Assembly (NCBI GenBank): GCA_001942185.1
Contig: MKJV01000090.1
Coordinates: forward strand, 230,405-294,404
Direction: 5' to 3'
Origin: Pseudonocardia sp. CNS-004
GTDB taxonomy: Bacteria > Actinomycetota > Actinomycetes > Mycobacteriales > Pseudonocardiaceae
DNA: 64,000 nucleotides
This document shows, piece after piece, positions 11,835 through 20,560 of the stretch. Within the stretch, counting starts at the first letter, position 1; each line of letters begins with the position of its first letter. Position numbers and translations under genes: made by a program. A model generated the notes under the pieces. It was given only the letters and a program-made list of their open reading frames with translations. It was not told the origin of the DNA and did no database searches.

Positions 11835-12775
11835 GCACGATCCGGCCGCCCGCGCCCCCGTCGGCCTGCCGCTGCCACGCGCCGCCCGCCTCGGCCAGTG
11901 GCACGACCTCGTGCGCCACGGCGAGCGAGCCGCGGGCGACGTGCTCGGCGACGGCCGTGACGGCGGCCGCCCGCTGCTCGCGGGTGAGCGAGTTGTTGGT
12001 GTAGCCGAGCAGGCGCAACGAGCGGCTGCGCAGGGTGGCCGAGTCGATCGGCGAGGTCTCCGACGCGACCCGCCCAGGTTCACCAGCCGCCCACCCGGGC
12101 GCAGGGCCAGCGCCGCGGCGGCCGCCGGTGCTCCGAACAGGGGGTCGAGCACGAGGTCGGCCGGCCCGTCGCAGGCGTCGGCGAACCGGGCGGCCAGGTC
12201 GCGGTGGTCGTCGGTGTCCAGCGCGACCACGGCGTCGGCGCCCGCCTCCTCGGCACGGCGGCGCGCCGCAGCGGACCGGGCGCCGCGACGACCCTGCGGG
12301 CCCCGGCGGCCCTGGCGAGCTGCACGGCGGCCTGGCCCACCACACCGCCCGCGCCCAGCACGATCACCTGCTCCCCCGCCACGAGCTCACCGCACCAGCC
12401 GAGCGCCATGTGCGCGGCCACCGCGGACAGGCCCGCCGCGGCCACGGCAACCGGGTCGGCGTCGGCCGGGAGGTCCACCACGTCCTCCGCCGGCACGGAC
12501 GCGACCGCGGCCATGCTCCCGTCGCCCGGCGCCATCCCGGCCGTGGTCGGGAACCACACCACCCGGTCACCGGCCCGCCCCACCCCCTGGACGCCCGGGA
12601 CGTACGGGGTGGCCGGCTTCCCGAAGTAGGACGTGCCGGTGGCGCACAGCAGGTCGAGCGGGGTGATCGGCGCCGCGAGCACGTCGACCAGCACCCGCCC
12701 GTCGGTGGCCTCGGGTGGTTCCCGGTCGGCCACCACCGGTGGCCGGCCGAGCTCGACGATCTGCGCGGCCCTCAC
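11824..12775 (-). CDS. MDR-family (quinone-oxidoreductase-like) alcohol dehydrogenase (two frameshifts)
   Basis: About 317 residues of the medium-chain dehydrogenase/reductase superfamily without the structural zinc lobe: a GroES-like N-terminus (VLVDVLAAPITPLDLLCATG, FGKPATPYVPGVQGVG) and a Rossmann domain with VIVLGAGGVVGQAAVQLA binding NAD(P)H. Two single-base gaps, near 12255 and 12070, put the last third in two other frames; the end is LAEAGGAWQRQ..GGRIVLRP. The GTG start is 7 nt past the LigA stop, so it is the last gene of the CoA-transferase/lyase/LigB/LigA operon. It probably reduces or oxidises a pathway intermediate. Confidence 0.75.
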
Positions 12776-12782
12776 GTGGCCC

Positions 12783-13145
12783 TCACGTGGCGATGTCGGG
12801 GTAGGGCAGCGAGAAGTGCGACAGCTTCCGCGCGTACTCCAGCTGGAAGCCGAGCGGCTCCTCGTGGTCGCGCTCGAACATCGCGATGAACAGCGTCAGC
12901 GTCAGGAACGGGTGGGCGCCCAGCTCGAACAGCTTCGGGTAGTCGTGCCCGGCGAGCGCGGCGCGCTCCTCGTCCTCGAACGCGAGCCACGTGCTCTTCT
13001 CGGCGCCGACGCAGTTCAGGAGCCGGTTGGCCTCCTCCGCCTCCCACCACGCCACCGTGCCGACGGGGTCGGCGCGGTAGCGCTCGACGAGGTCGGCGTC
13101 GCGGTCGACGGTGAACAGGAACTTGTTCAGCAGGTACTTGCTCAC
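12783..13145 (-). CDS. LigA-like small subunit of class III extradiol dioxygenase
   Basis: A 120-residue all-helical protein like the alpha subunit of protocatechuate 4,5-dioxygenase: SKYLLNKFLFTVDRDADLVE, NRLLNCVGAEKSTWLAFEDEE and GAHPFLTLTLFIAMFERD. In LigAB this chain closes over the active site of the LigB subunit. GTG 13145 overlaps the TGA of the upstream ligB-like gene as GTGA, which fixes the start and implies 1:1 coupled synthesis. The gene order (large subunit first) is the reverse of Sphingobium ligAB. Confidence 0.85.
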   Translation of the reverse strand: MSKYLLNKFLFTVDRDADLVERYRADPVGTVAWWEAEEANRLLNCVGAEKSTWLAFEDEERAALAGHDYPKLFELGAHPFLTLTLFIAMFERDHEEPLGFQLEYARKLSHFSLPYPDIAT

Positions 13146-14002
13146 CGGCGGGCCTCCGGGTACCAGGTGAAGTACGCCTCCATCGTGTGGAACAGGTCGT
13201 AGGTGTCGACGTAGTCGGCCTTCCGGCCCTCCCCGGCGACGCCCATCATCAGCATGAAGTCCATGAACCCGTGGGTCGCGTTGCCGGGGGCGTGCAGGCT
13301 GTCGAGGGTGACCTCGGCGAGGCAGCCCTCGATGTCGCCCGACGAGATCCACTCCACGGCCTTCTGGTCGAACTGCGGGTCGGGGCCGTGCGGGCCGAAC
13401 TGGCGCGGCCCGCCCAGCTCGAGCGACAGGTGCCCGGTGCCGATCACCGCGACGCGCTGGTCGGACGGCCACGACTCGACGAGCTGGCGGATCGTACGCC
13501 CGAGCTGCACGAACCGCTTCGGCTGCGGCAGCGGCGGCGCGAAGATGTTGGTGTAGACCGGCACGATCGGCAGGTCGGCCTCGGGCCGGAGCGTGATGAT
13601 CGGGCAGGTGATCGAGTGGTCGATCCGCAGCTCGTTGGAGAACGCCAGGTCGAACCCGGCGTCGAGGCCCTCGCGCAGGATGTACGCCGACAGGTCCTCC
13701 TGCCCCTGCAGCCGCATCCGGGGCAGGCCGAACTCGCGCTCCTCGTTGTACCAGTTGGCGTCGTACACGGGCGCCTTGCCGACGAGGAACTGCGGCATGT
13801 TGTCCAGCCACAGCTGGTGGAAGTGGTCCGAGCCGACCATCACCAGCACGTCGGGCCGCGCCCGCGTGAGCGTCTCCCGGAACGCCTCCACCTTGCGCAC
13901 CCACTCGTCGGCGAACGGCGGGCGGTCCTCACCGGTCGAGGTGCTGGCGCGGTAGTAGAACGGATGGTGCGTCGACGCGATGACCGCAACGACTTCAGCC
14001 AC
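13142..14002 (-). CDS. LigB-like catalytic subunit of class III extradiol ring-cleavage dioxygenase
   Basis: A 286-residue non-heme Fe(II) dioxygenase of the LigB superfamily that opens catechol-type rings next to a hydroxyl. Near-N-terminal His (IASTHHPFYYR), the SDHFHQLW His pair and the acid/His in VIGTGHLSLELGG are in the positions of the iron ligands and acid-base His. It has about the length of protocatechuate or gallate dioxygenase large subunits. It overlaps the upstream lyase-like gene by 8 bp and the LigA gene by 4 bp. The ring substrate (protocatechuate, gallate, methylgallate or another) cannot be decided. Confidence 0.85.
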   Translation of the reverse strand: MAEVVAVIASTHHPFYYRASTSTGEDRPPFADEWVRKVEAFRETLTRARPDVLVMVGSDHFHQLWLDNMPQFLVGKAPVYDANWYNEEREFGLPRMRLQGQEDLSAYILREGLDAGFDLAFSNELRIDHSITCPIITLRPEADLPIVPVYTNIFAPPLPQPKRFVQLGRTIRQLVESWPSDQRVAVIGTGHLSLELGGPRQFGPHGPDPQFDQKAVEWISSGDIEGCLAEVTLDSLHAPGNATHGFMDFMLMMGVAGEGRKADYVDTYDLFHTMEAYFTWYPEARR

Positions 14003-14804
14003 GCGGACCTCCCGGCTCGTAGGGATCGGGATCGACGGACCGGTTGTTCAGGTCCACCGACAGGAAGATGTCGTTCGCCACCGGGTGGCGCAACTCCTCG
14101 GCGAGCTGCCCGACCAGCCCGGCCGTGCGGGCGAGCAGGGCGAACCCGCGCAGCAGTTCGAGGGGCAGCCCCAGATCGGCCAGCGCGGCACCGCAGACGC
14201 CCGCGCCGTTGAGCGGCAGCGTGCGGCCCAGCACCTGCGGGTGCACCCGCCCGATCGCGGCGAACAGCGAAAGGTGCGGCCCGAAGCGGTCCTCCTCGCG
14301 GGCGATCTGCATGAGCCGTGGCGTGCGCGGGTCGCCGTTCTTGTGCACGTGGTGGCCCAGGCCGGGCACGAACCGCTTCGCCTCCCGCTGCGCGCGCACG
14401 ATGCCCAGGGCGAGTGCATCCCAGCCGGCGTCGTCGGTGGGGAGTTCGGCGGGCAGCTGCGCGTGCAGGAACCGGCCGCAGTCCTCGGTGACGCCGAGGA
14501 ACCGCGACCCGCCCCCGAGCAGCCCGGCCGCGAGCGCACCCTGCACCGAGTCGGGCGCCGACAGGTAGGTGAGCCGGCTGACGATCGCGGTCGGGGTGTA
14601 GCCGTGGTCGGCGAGCGCGGCGAGCACCGCCTCGAAGACCCGCGTCTCGCCCTTGGTCGGGCGCCGCTGCGTGGCCAGCCAGAACGACAGCTCGCCGAAC
14701 CCGACGGTGCCCATGACGTCCTCGGCGAGGTCCTGCCCGAGGAGGGTGATCTTCTCGAGGCTCGACGCCCCCAGGGCGGTGCGGTACTCAGGCATGGTGG
14801 TCAT
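13995..14804 (-). CDS. Citryl-CoA-lyase / citrate-synthase-like protein
   Basis: About 269 residues matching the citrate-synthase superfamily in its short, lyase-like form (citrate synthases are about 430 residues). Key landmarks are the His-rich active-site loops FVPGLGHHVHKNGDPRTPRLM and PLNGAGVCGAAL, with RTAGLVGQLAEE near the end. Such proteins usually perform a retro-Claisen split of a CoA ester such as citryl-CoA. It overlaps the end of the upstream CaiB CoA-transferase gene by 17 bp and is followed directly by LigB. The pair therefore looks like an activation-and-cleavage module acting on a ring-opened acid. Start 14804 or 14795. Confidence 0.75.
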   Translation of the reverse strand: MTTMPEYRTALGASSLEKITLLGQDLAEDVMGTVGFGELSFWLATQRRPTKGETRVFEAVLAALADHGYTPTAIVSRLTYLSAPDSVQGALAAGLLGGGSRFLGVTEDCGRFLHAQLPAELPTDDAGWDALALGIVRAQREAKRFVPGLGHHVHKNGDPRTPRLMQIAREEDRFGPHLSLFAAIGRVHPQVLGRTLPLNGAGVCGAALADLGLPLELLRGFALLARTAGLVGQLAEELRHPVANDIFLSVDLNNRSVDPDPYEPGGPRG

Positions 14805-15957
14805 CCTGCGGGGTCGAGAGCCACTTGCGCAGCTCGGCGCCGTGCTCGTCCAGCTCCGGCGGGGGCAGCCGGTAGGTGGCGGGGGTGGCGGAGAACCGGA
14901 TCGGGTGCCGGGTGGTGGGCAGGCGCCGCTCCCCCTCGCCCGCCTCGACGACCGGGTCGAGCCCGAACCGCTCCGCCATCGCGAACCCGCCGTCGATGGT
15001 CTGGATCGGCCCGCACGGCACCCCGACGGCCACCAGCGCCTCGAACCACTCCACTGCACCGCGCCGGGACAGCCGCTCGACCAGCACCGGGCGCAGCTCC
15101 TCGCGGTGGGCGGTGCGGTCGACGTTGCGGGCGAACCGCGGGTCGTCGGCCACCTCGGGGATCTCCAGCACCTCGCACAGCTTGCGGAACTGCCGGTCGT
15201 TGGCCGCGGCGATGATGATGTCGTCGTCGGCCGTGGGCAGCGGCTCGTACGGGAACACGCTCGGGTGCGCGTTGCCCATGCGGTAGGGCACCACACCCCC
15301 GGCGACGTAGGCCGAGCTGTGGTTCACCAGGCCCGTCAGCGCCGACGAGAGCAGGTTGACCTCGACGAGCTGCCCGTCACCGGTGCGGTCGCGGTGGCGC
15401 AGCGCGGCGAGGATGCCGATCAGGGCGTGGTTGCCCGCCATCACGTCGAACACCGAGATCCCGGCGCGGTAGGGCGGGCCGTCCGGGTCGCCGGTGAGGC
15501 TCATCAGCCCCGACATGGCCTGCACCATGAGGTCGTACCCCGGGACGTGGCTGCCCTTCCCGGCACCGAACCCCGTGATCGAGCTGTAGATCACACCCGG
15601 GTTCGCCGCCCGCACCGTCTCGTAGTCGAGGCCGTAGCGGGCCAGGCCACCCGGCTTGAAGTTCTCGATCACCACGTCGGCGCGCCGCGCCAGTTCGCGG
15701 GCCGCACCGGCGTCGGCCTCGTCGCGCAGGTCGAGCGCGATGGAGCGCTTCCCGCGGTTGATGCCGAGGTAGTAGGTGGAGACACCGTCGTGCTCCGGGG
15801 GGATCCACGTGCGCGTGTCGTCGCCCGCCGGGCCCTCGACCTTGATCACATCGGCGCCCATGTCGGCCAGCAGCATCGTGGCGTACGGGCCGGCCAGGAT
15901 GCGGGAGAAGTCCGCGACCAGGATCCCGGCCAGCGGTCCCGCCGCAGTCTCGGCCAT
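14788..15957 (-). CDS. CaiB/BaiF family CoA-transferase
   Basis: A 389-residue family III CoA-transferase. It opens with GILVADFSRILAGPYATMLL, contains VIKVEGPAGDDTR and NFKPGGLARYGLDYE, and has the catalytic Asp in the expected GYDLMVQAMSGLMSLTG block. It moves CoA from a donor thioester to a carboxylic acid. It is first gene of the operon CaiB, citryl-CoA-lyase-like, LigB, LigA, MDR. The start ATG 15957 lies 15 bp from a 17-bp palindrome that also occurs at two other promoters here. Confidence 0.9.
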   Translation of the reverse strand: MAETAAGPLAGILVADFSRILAGPYATMLLADMGADVIKVEGPAGDDTRTWIPPEHDGVSTYYLGINRGKRSIALDLRDEADAGAARELARRADVVIENFKPGGLARYGLDYETVRAANPGVIYSSITGFGAGKGSHVPGYDLMVQAMSGLMSLTGDPDGPPYRAGISVFDVMAGNHALIGILAALRHRDRTGDGQLVEVNLLSSALTGLVNHSSAYVAGGVVPYRMGNAHPSVFPYEPLPTADDDIIIAAANDRQFRKLCEVLEIPEVADDPRFARNVDRTAHREELRPVLVERLSRRGAVEWFEALVAVGVPCGPIQTIDGGFAMAERFGLDPVVEAGEGERRLPTTRHPIRFSATPATYRLPPPELDEHGAELRKWLSTPQDDHHA

Positions 15958-15971
15958 TCGCGCAACCCTTT

Positions 15972-16008
15972 CGTCCGCTCCACGGACAAGCGTCCGCCAG
16001 AGCGGATC
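15972..16008. promoter_or_regulatory. Tandem operator-like palindromes upstream of CaiB operon
   Basis: CGTCCGC-TCC-ACGGACA (15972-15988) is the 17-bp palindrome with two mismatches to TGTCCGC-N3-GCGGACA. A second, CGTCCGC-N4-GCGGATC, follows at 15991-16008. Both lie between the CaiB start and the end of the IclR gene. Confidence 0.65.
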
Positions 16009-16037
16009 CTCCACCGGCGCGCCAGAGGCGTCAAGGT

Positions 16038-16843
16038 TCAGGAGGCGCTGACCGTGACGTGCGGGACCGTGTCCAGGCGGGCGAAGTCGGCGCTGATCTC
16101 CCCCGCCGCCTGCAGCAGGAGCGGGAGGTGGTGGTCCAGCAGGCGCTCCACCGACGTCTCCGCCGCGTGGCAGTTCACGTTGACGCCCGCGATCACCCGG
16201 CCCGCGCCGTCCCGCAGCGGCGCGGCGACCGACCGGATGCCCAGCGCGAGCTGCTCGTCGGTGAGCGCCCACCCGCGGGCCCGCACCTCACGCAGCACGG
16301 CGTCGCGCTCGGCGGGGTCGGGCTGCCAGCGCGGGACGAGGCCGGAGCGGGTGGCTCGGCCAGCACCCGCTCCAGCTCCTCCGGCGCGAGCGCCGCCAGC
16401 TGGACCTTCCCCAGCGACGTGGGCAGCGCCGGGAACCGCGTCCCGATCTGCACCGCGAGCGCGACGATCTTCGGGACGGCCACGCGGGCCACGTACACGA
16501 TGTCGGAGCCGTCCAGCTGCGCGATCGAGCACGACTCGCCGGTCCGCTCGACCAGCCGCTCGAGGTGCGGGCGCGCCACCTCCCACAGGCCCGTCGACCG
16601 CACGAAGGACACGCCCAGGTCGAGGACCCGCGGAGTGAGGGTGTAGCCACGCTCGGCCGTCCGGACGTAACCCAGCTCCTCGAGCGTGAGCAGGATCCGG
16701 CGCGCGGTCGGGCGCGCGAGGTCGGTGGCGGCCGCCACCTCGGCCAGTGTCATCACCGGACGCCCGGGCCGGAAGGCCGTGATGACGTCCAGACCCCTGG
16801 CCAGCGCCTCGATGAAGTCCGGACCGGTCCCCGCACGTGGCAT
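16038..16843 (-). CDS. IclR-family regulator of the aromatic island (one frameshift)
   Basis: About 268 residues: HTH (MTLAEVAAATDLARPTARRI) and effector domain (CSIAQLDGSDIVYVARVAVP, RFPALPTSLGKVQLAAL), the spacing seen in PcaR/PobR-type IclR proteins that sense aromatic acids. One missing base near 16352 moves the last third to another frame (GWALTDEQLALGIRSVAAPL to the stop at 16038). Its own promoter, shared with the divergent amidohydrolase gene, carries the palindrome at 16886; copies at 15972 and 10239 make it the natural candidate for the cognate regulator, perhaps autoregulated. Confidence 0.85.
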
Positions 16844-16885
16844 CGCACAACTCCTCACCGCAGACGGCCGAAGGGTAACCCGCTG

Positions 16886-16902
16886 TGTCCGCGAAGCGGA
16901 CA
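16886..16902. promoter_or_regulatory. 17-bp palindrome TGTCCGC-N3-GCGGACA in divergent promoter
   Basis: Perfect inverted repeat TGTCCGC GAA GCGGACA, 43-59 bp upstream of the IclR start and about 100 bp upstream of the amidohydrolase start. A further palindrome ACGGACGTCCGT is at 16971-16982. Confidence 0.7.
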
Positions 16903-17002
16903 GTCGCACGGGCGGATTGACACCGAACGAGGCCTGCACGAAGCTGCGCTCTGTCGTGGACGACCGGCACACGGACGTCCGTCCGTCGCAAAGGAGCACC
17001 AG

Positions 17003-18461
17003 GTGACGAGCCCTCCCACCGAGATCCCTGCCGGCCGCCCGGTCGTCCTGCGTGGCGGCACCGTGCTCACCCTCGACACCGCCCGCCGGGTACTGCCCGG
17101 CCACGACGTCCTCGTCGTCGGCGACTCGATCGCCGCCGTGGGGCCGCAGCTCCCGGTGCCCGACGGCACGGTGGAGATCGACGCGACCGGCGGCGTCGTC
17201 ATGCCCGGCATGATCGACACCCACCGGCACATGTGGCAGACGGCCATGCGCGGCTACGGCGCCGACTGGACGCTCACCCAGTACTTCGTCTGGAACTACC
17301 TCGAGTGGGGCAAGGTCTTCCGGCCCGAGGACGTGTACGCGGGCAACCTGCTGTCCGCCCTCGAGGCGGTCGATGCCGGCGTCACCACCACCGTCGACTG
17401 GTCGCACGGGCTGCAGACGGTCGATCACGCCGACGCCGCGGTCGACGCGCTGCGGTCCGTCCCCGGGCGGTTCGTGCTCGCCTACGGCAACATCCAGCAG
17501 CGCCCGCCGAGTGGTCGGCCGGCCCGGAGTTCCGCGACTTCGTCTCCCGGCGGGCGGGCGACCTCGACGGCTTCCAGATGGCGTTCGACGTGACCGGCGA
17601 CCCGGCGTTCCCCGAGAAGCCCGCGTTCGAGGTGCGCGGGAGCTGGGTGCACCCGTCACCACGCACGCCGGTGTGTGGGGTGCCACCGGCGACGACGGCA
17701 TCCGGCTGATGTACGAGCACGGCTTCATGACGCCCGAGACCGTGTACGTGCACAGCGCGTCCCTCTCCCCCGACTCCTACCACCGCATCGCCGCCACCGG
17801 CGGTTCGGTCTCGGTGTCCACGGAGAGCGAGCAGAGCGCGGGCCAGGGCTACCCGCCCACGTGGACGCTGCGCGCCTACGGCATCCCGGTGTCGCTGTCG
17901 ATGGACACCTCGGTGTGGTGGAGCGCCGACCTGTTCTCCGCCATGCGCACGACGCTGGGAGCCGACCGGTCCCGCGAGCACCTGGAGGCGCACGCGAAGG
18001 GCGAGACGGTCACCCACTCCTCGCTGCGCGCCGCGCAGGTGGTGGAGTGGGCCACCCGCGGCGGGGCGCGTGCGCTGGGCCGGGAGGACCGGTTGGGCAG
18101 CGTCGAGGCCGGCAAGCTCGCCGACCTCGTCCTGATCAAGAACGACCACTCGCCGGTGATGTTCCCGCTGCTGCACCCCCACGGCCACGTCGCGTTCCAG
18201 GCCCAGCGCGGGGACGTGCACACCGTGCTGGTGAACGGCCGGGTCGTGAAGACCGACCACCGGCTCGTCGGGGCCGACCTGGCGGCGGCGCGGAGCGCGG
18301 TGGAACGCACGGTCGAGCACCTGCGCGCCCAGCTCGGCGAACAGGCGTGGGAGCAGGGGATGAACCCCGATGTGCCGGAGACCAAGGTCCTCGACAACCC
18401 CTACACCTACACCGACTACCGCAGCACCAGCACCCACGAGCGCCGACAGGACCAGTCATGA
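17003..18461 (+). CDS. ATZ/TRZ-type amidohydrolase (two frameshifts)
   Basis: About 486 residues, from GTG 17003 behind AAAGGAG. Urease-superfamily barrel with the metal motif DTHRHMWQT (HxH), a third His in VTTHAGVWG, a fourth in VYVHSASLSPDSYHRI and the late Asp in LSMDTSVWW; the C-terminal composite domain (GSVEAGKLADLVLIKN) is normal for deaminases and chlorohydrolases of this group. Two single-base gaps near 17508 and 17650 interrupt the frame. Substrates of relatives are N-heterocycles or amides; here it is linked to the IclR-controlled island and overlaps the next gene (ATGA), an MFS transporter. Confidence 0.85.
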
Positions 18462-19722
18462 CACAACGAGCCACCCAGCCGGCTCCCGCGGCACCCGGGC
18501 GCGTGGCGATCGCACTCGGCTTCGCCGTCCTGTGCCTGTCCTACGGGCTGAACGCGATGGACCGGCAGGTGTTCTACCCGCTGGTGCCCGAGATCCGCGA
18601 GGAGTTCGGTTTCTCCCTCGACCAGGCGGGCCTGCTCGCCACCGGCTTCACGCTGGGCCTCGCACTCACCGGGGTGCCGGCCGGGTACCTGCTCGACCGG
18701 ATGTCCCGCAAGACCATCGTGATCGCGAGCGTCGTCGTGTACTCGGCCGGCACGCTCGCCATCCCGCTCGCGTCGGGCTTCCTGGACATGGCCGTCTACC
18801 GCCTGGTCTCCGGCGTGGGCGAGGGCGTGCAGGCCACCGCCATCTACGCGATCGTCGGCGCCTACTACTTCCACCGCAGAGCACTCGCCGCCGGCTTCAT
18901 CGGGGTCGCGTTCGGCCTCGGCGTGTTCCTCGGGCCCGTGATCGGGCAGGGCTTGGCCGCCGCGGCGGGCACCTGGCGCACCCCGTTCTACGTCTTCGGC
19001 GCGGCCGGCCTCGTCGTCGCCGTGATCCTGCTCGTCACGGTGCCGCGGGCGATGAGCGAGGCCGTGGCGGGCCGCGCAGGCGCCCCCGACGCGGGCGACT
19101 ACGACCACGTGCCCGCCACCCCGTACAACCGCAACACGCTCGCCTTCGGGATCACGTCGGCGGTGTCGGGCCTGGTCTTCTACGGCTTCCTCGGCCTCTA
19201 CCCGACGTTCCTCCGCGAGGCGCTCGAGTTCGCCCCCGGCCAGGCCGCGCTGGCCGCGTCGCTCGTCGGGTTCGGCGCGATGATGGCGCTGCCCGTCGGC
19301 TGGCTGGCCGACCGCGTCGACCAGCGGATCCTCATGGCGGTCGGGTTCGTCGGCACCGCGGCGAGCGCGCTGCTCGCCTACACCGTCGCCACCGGCGCGG
19401 CCGCGCAGTACGTCCTCGCGTTCCTCATCGGCACCTTCGCCAGCGGGGTGCTGTTCACCAACTGCACGACGGTCCTGCAGCGGTCGGTGCGGCCGGAGCA
19501 CGTCGGCGCGGGGCGGGGCTGTTCATCCTCACCTACTACGTCGCCGCCGCGGTCTCCGGGCTGATCTTCGCCCGCCTGGTCGCCGGCATCGGCTGGCAGG
19601 GCGCGGGCCTCGTGCAGCTCACCCTGCTCCCGCTGCTGGGGCTCGCCGCGCTCGTGCTCGTCGACCCGCGCCGGATGATCCTGCCGCCGGGCATGCGCCT
19701 GGCCGGCGGGGGGCGCTCGTAG
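18458..19722 (+). CDS. MFS transporter (one frameshift)
   Basis: About 421 residues with twelve predicted membrane segments. The loop GYLLDRMSRKTIVI matches the MFS motif between segments 2 and 3, and NAMDRQVFYPLVPEIREEF near the start resembles organic-acid/aromatic-acid symporters. A one-base gap near 19520 separates the final two segments (LFILTYYVAAAVSGLIFARL). It overlaps the amidohydrolase stop by ATGA, so the pair is probably transporter plus first enzyme for one substrate. Confidence 0.85.
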
Positions 19723-19791
19723 CGCAGGTGCGCCGAACTCGGCCGATGGCAGTGGCCGCTCAGGGCCGGGGGTGACGAGCCGGCCGATGCC

Positions 19792-19929
19792 CGTGATCGC
19801 CGGAAATGGTGCTCGGACGACCGACGTGTCGGCCTGGCACCAACTTCTGCCGATCACCGTGCAGATGATCGGCAGAAGTGGTGCCAGGGCGTCAGATCCG
19901 GCGCCCTGGCACCACTTCCGGTGATCACG
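19792..19929. repeat. Composite palindromic intergenic repeat, family 1 copy B
   Basis: About 138 bp with the same start, end and (+, -, +, -) motif order as copy A at 7706. The central pair forms a long hairpin (GGCACCAACTTCTGCCGATC facing GATCGGCAGAAGTGGTGCC). The second plus motif is extended in both copies by a similar GTCACATCCGACG-like tail, showing common descent of the whole unit. Confidence 0.75.
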
Positions 19930-20012
19930 CCGCCCGTTCGCCGGTGGCCGCCGCGACGACACCCGGGGCGACCGGGAAGCGCTGCCGTCCCGGCCCGCGC
20001 GCCCGGCACCGT

Positions 20013-20152
20013 CATGATCGTTGCGAGATCAGCCCGCCCGTCGCCGCGAGGGCGCTGTGGCCCCCCTCGGACCGATCATGCGGTCGTGATCGGTCCGAAA
20101 CGACGTCGAGCGCCCCACCGAGGGCGATACCGCGCCGGTCGGAACGATCACG
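20013..20152. repeat. Composite palindromic intergenic repeat, family 2 copy A
   Basis: Four copies of a motif like CATGATCGTTGCGAG in alternating orientation, starting CATGATCGTTGCGAGATCA and ending GTCGGAACGATCACG. A two-motif version occurs at 34842-34907. Confidence 0.6.
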
Positions 20153-20205
20153 GTGTTCGTGGCTCGCCGCGCTCGACCACCAGCAGGCCGGACGCGGTAC
20201 TCGTT

Positions 20206-20549
20206 CTAGGCCGTGGGGCCGCCGCCGAACCCGAACTCGTTGCCGTCCGGGTCGCGGAAGATCGCCTTGCGCACACCGTTGTCGTAGACTCGCGCTCGGC
20301 CGGCAGCAGGCCTCGCCCGGAGATCTGTTCGAGCCGGTCGTCGAAGTCGCCGACGAAGACCGTGTGGCTGGCGTGGCCGGCGTGCTCCGGGCGCACCTCG
20401 ACGAACACGTAGCGGTGGTCGGCCAGCTCCCACACCGCCTCGACGTCGTTGGGAAGGAACGACGGTGGGGCGCCCAGCAGGCGCTCGTACCAGGCCGTCG
20501 CCGCGGAGTAGTCCCGCACGGGAATGCCCGCGAACAGGTCGATGGTCAT
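20206..20549 (-). CDS. VOC family protein (one frameshift)
   Basis: About 114 residues of glyoxalase-fold protein: DLFAGIPVRDYSAATAWYER begins the first module, and the C-terminal KAIFRDPDGNEFGFGGG is the typical closing strand with a Glu metal ligand. The two parts are in adjacent frames joined by one missing base near 20285. It is last of the osmoprotectant-transporter/nitrilase operon, 11 bp after the nitrilase stop. Confidence 0.75.
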
Positions 20550-20560
20550 GGGGCCACACG

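Larger units (their letters stand above)
19723..20205. other. 483-bp intergenic region filled with palindromic repeats
   Basis: Between the convergent MFS and VOC genes. No gene is seen. It contains a copy of repeat family 1 (19792-19929) followed by a copy of repeat family 2 (20013-20152); the flanks show no recognisable signal. Confidence 0.7.

Noticed and set aside
16193..17728. 511-codon minus-strand ORF including the IclR gene
   Set aside because: The N-terminal 300 codons are antisense to the amidohydrolase; only the part from ATG 16843 is IclR.
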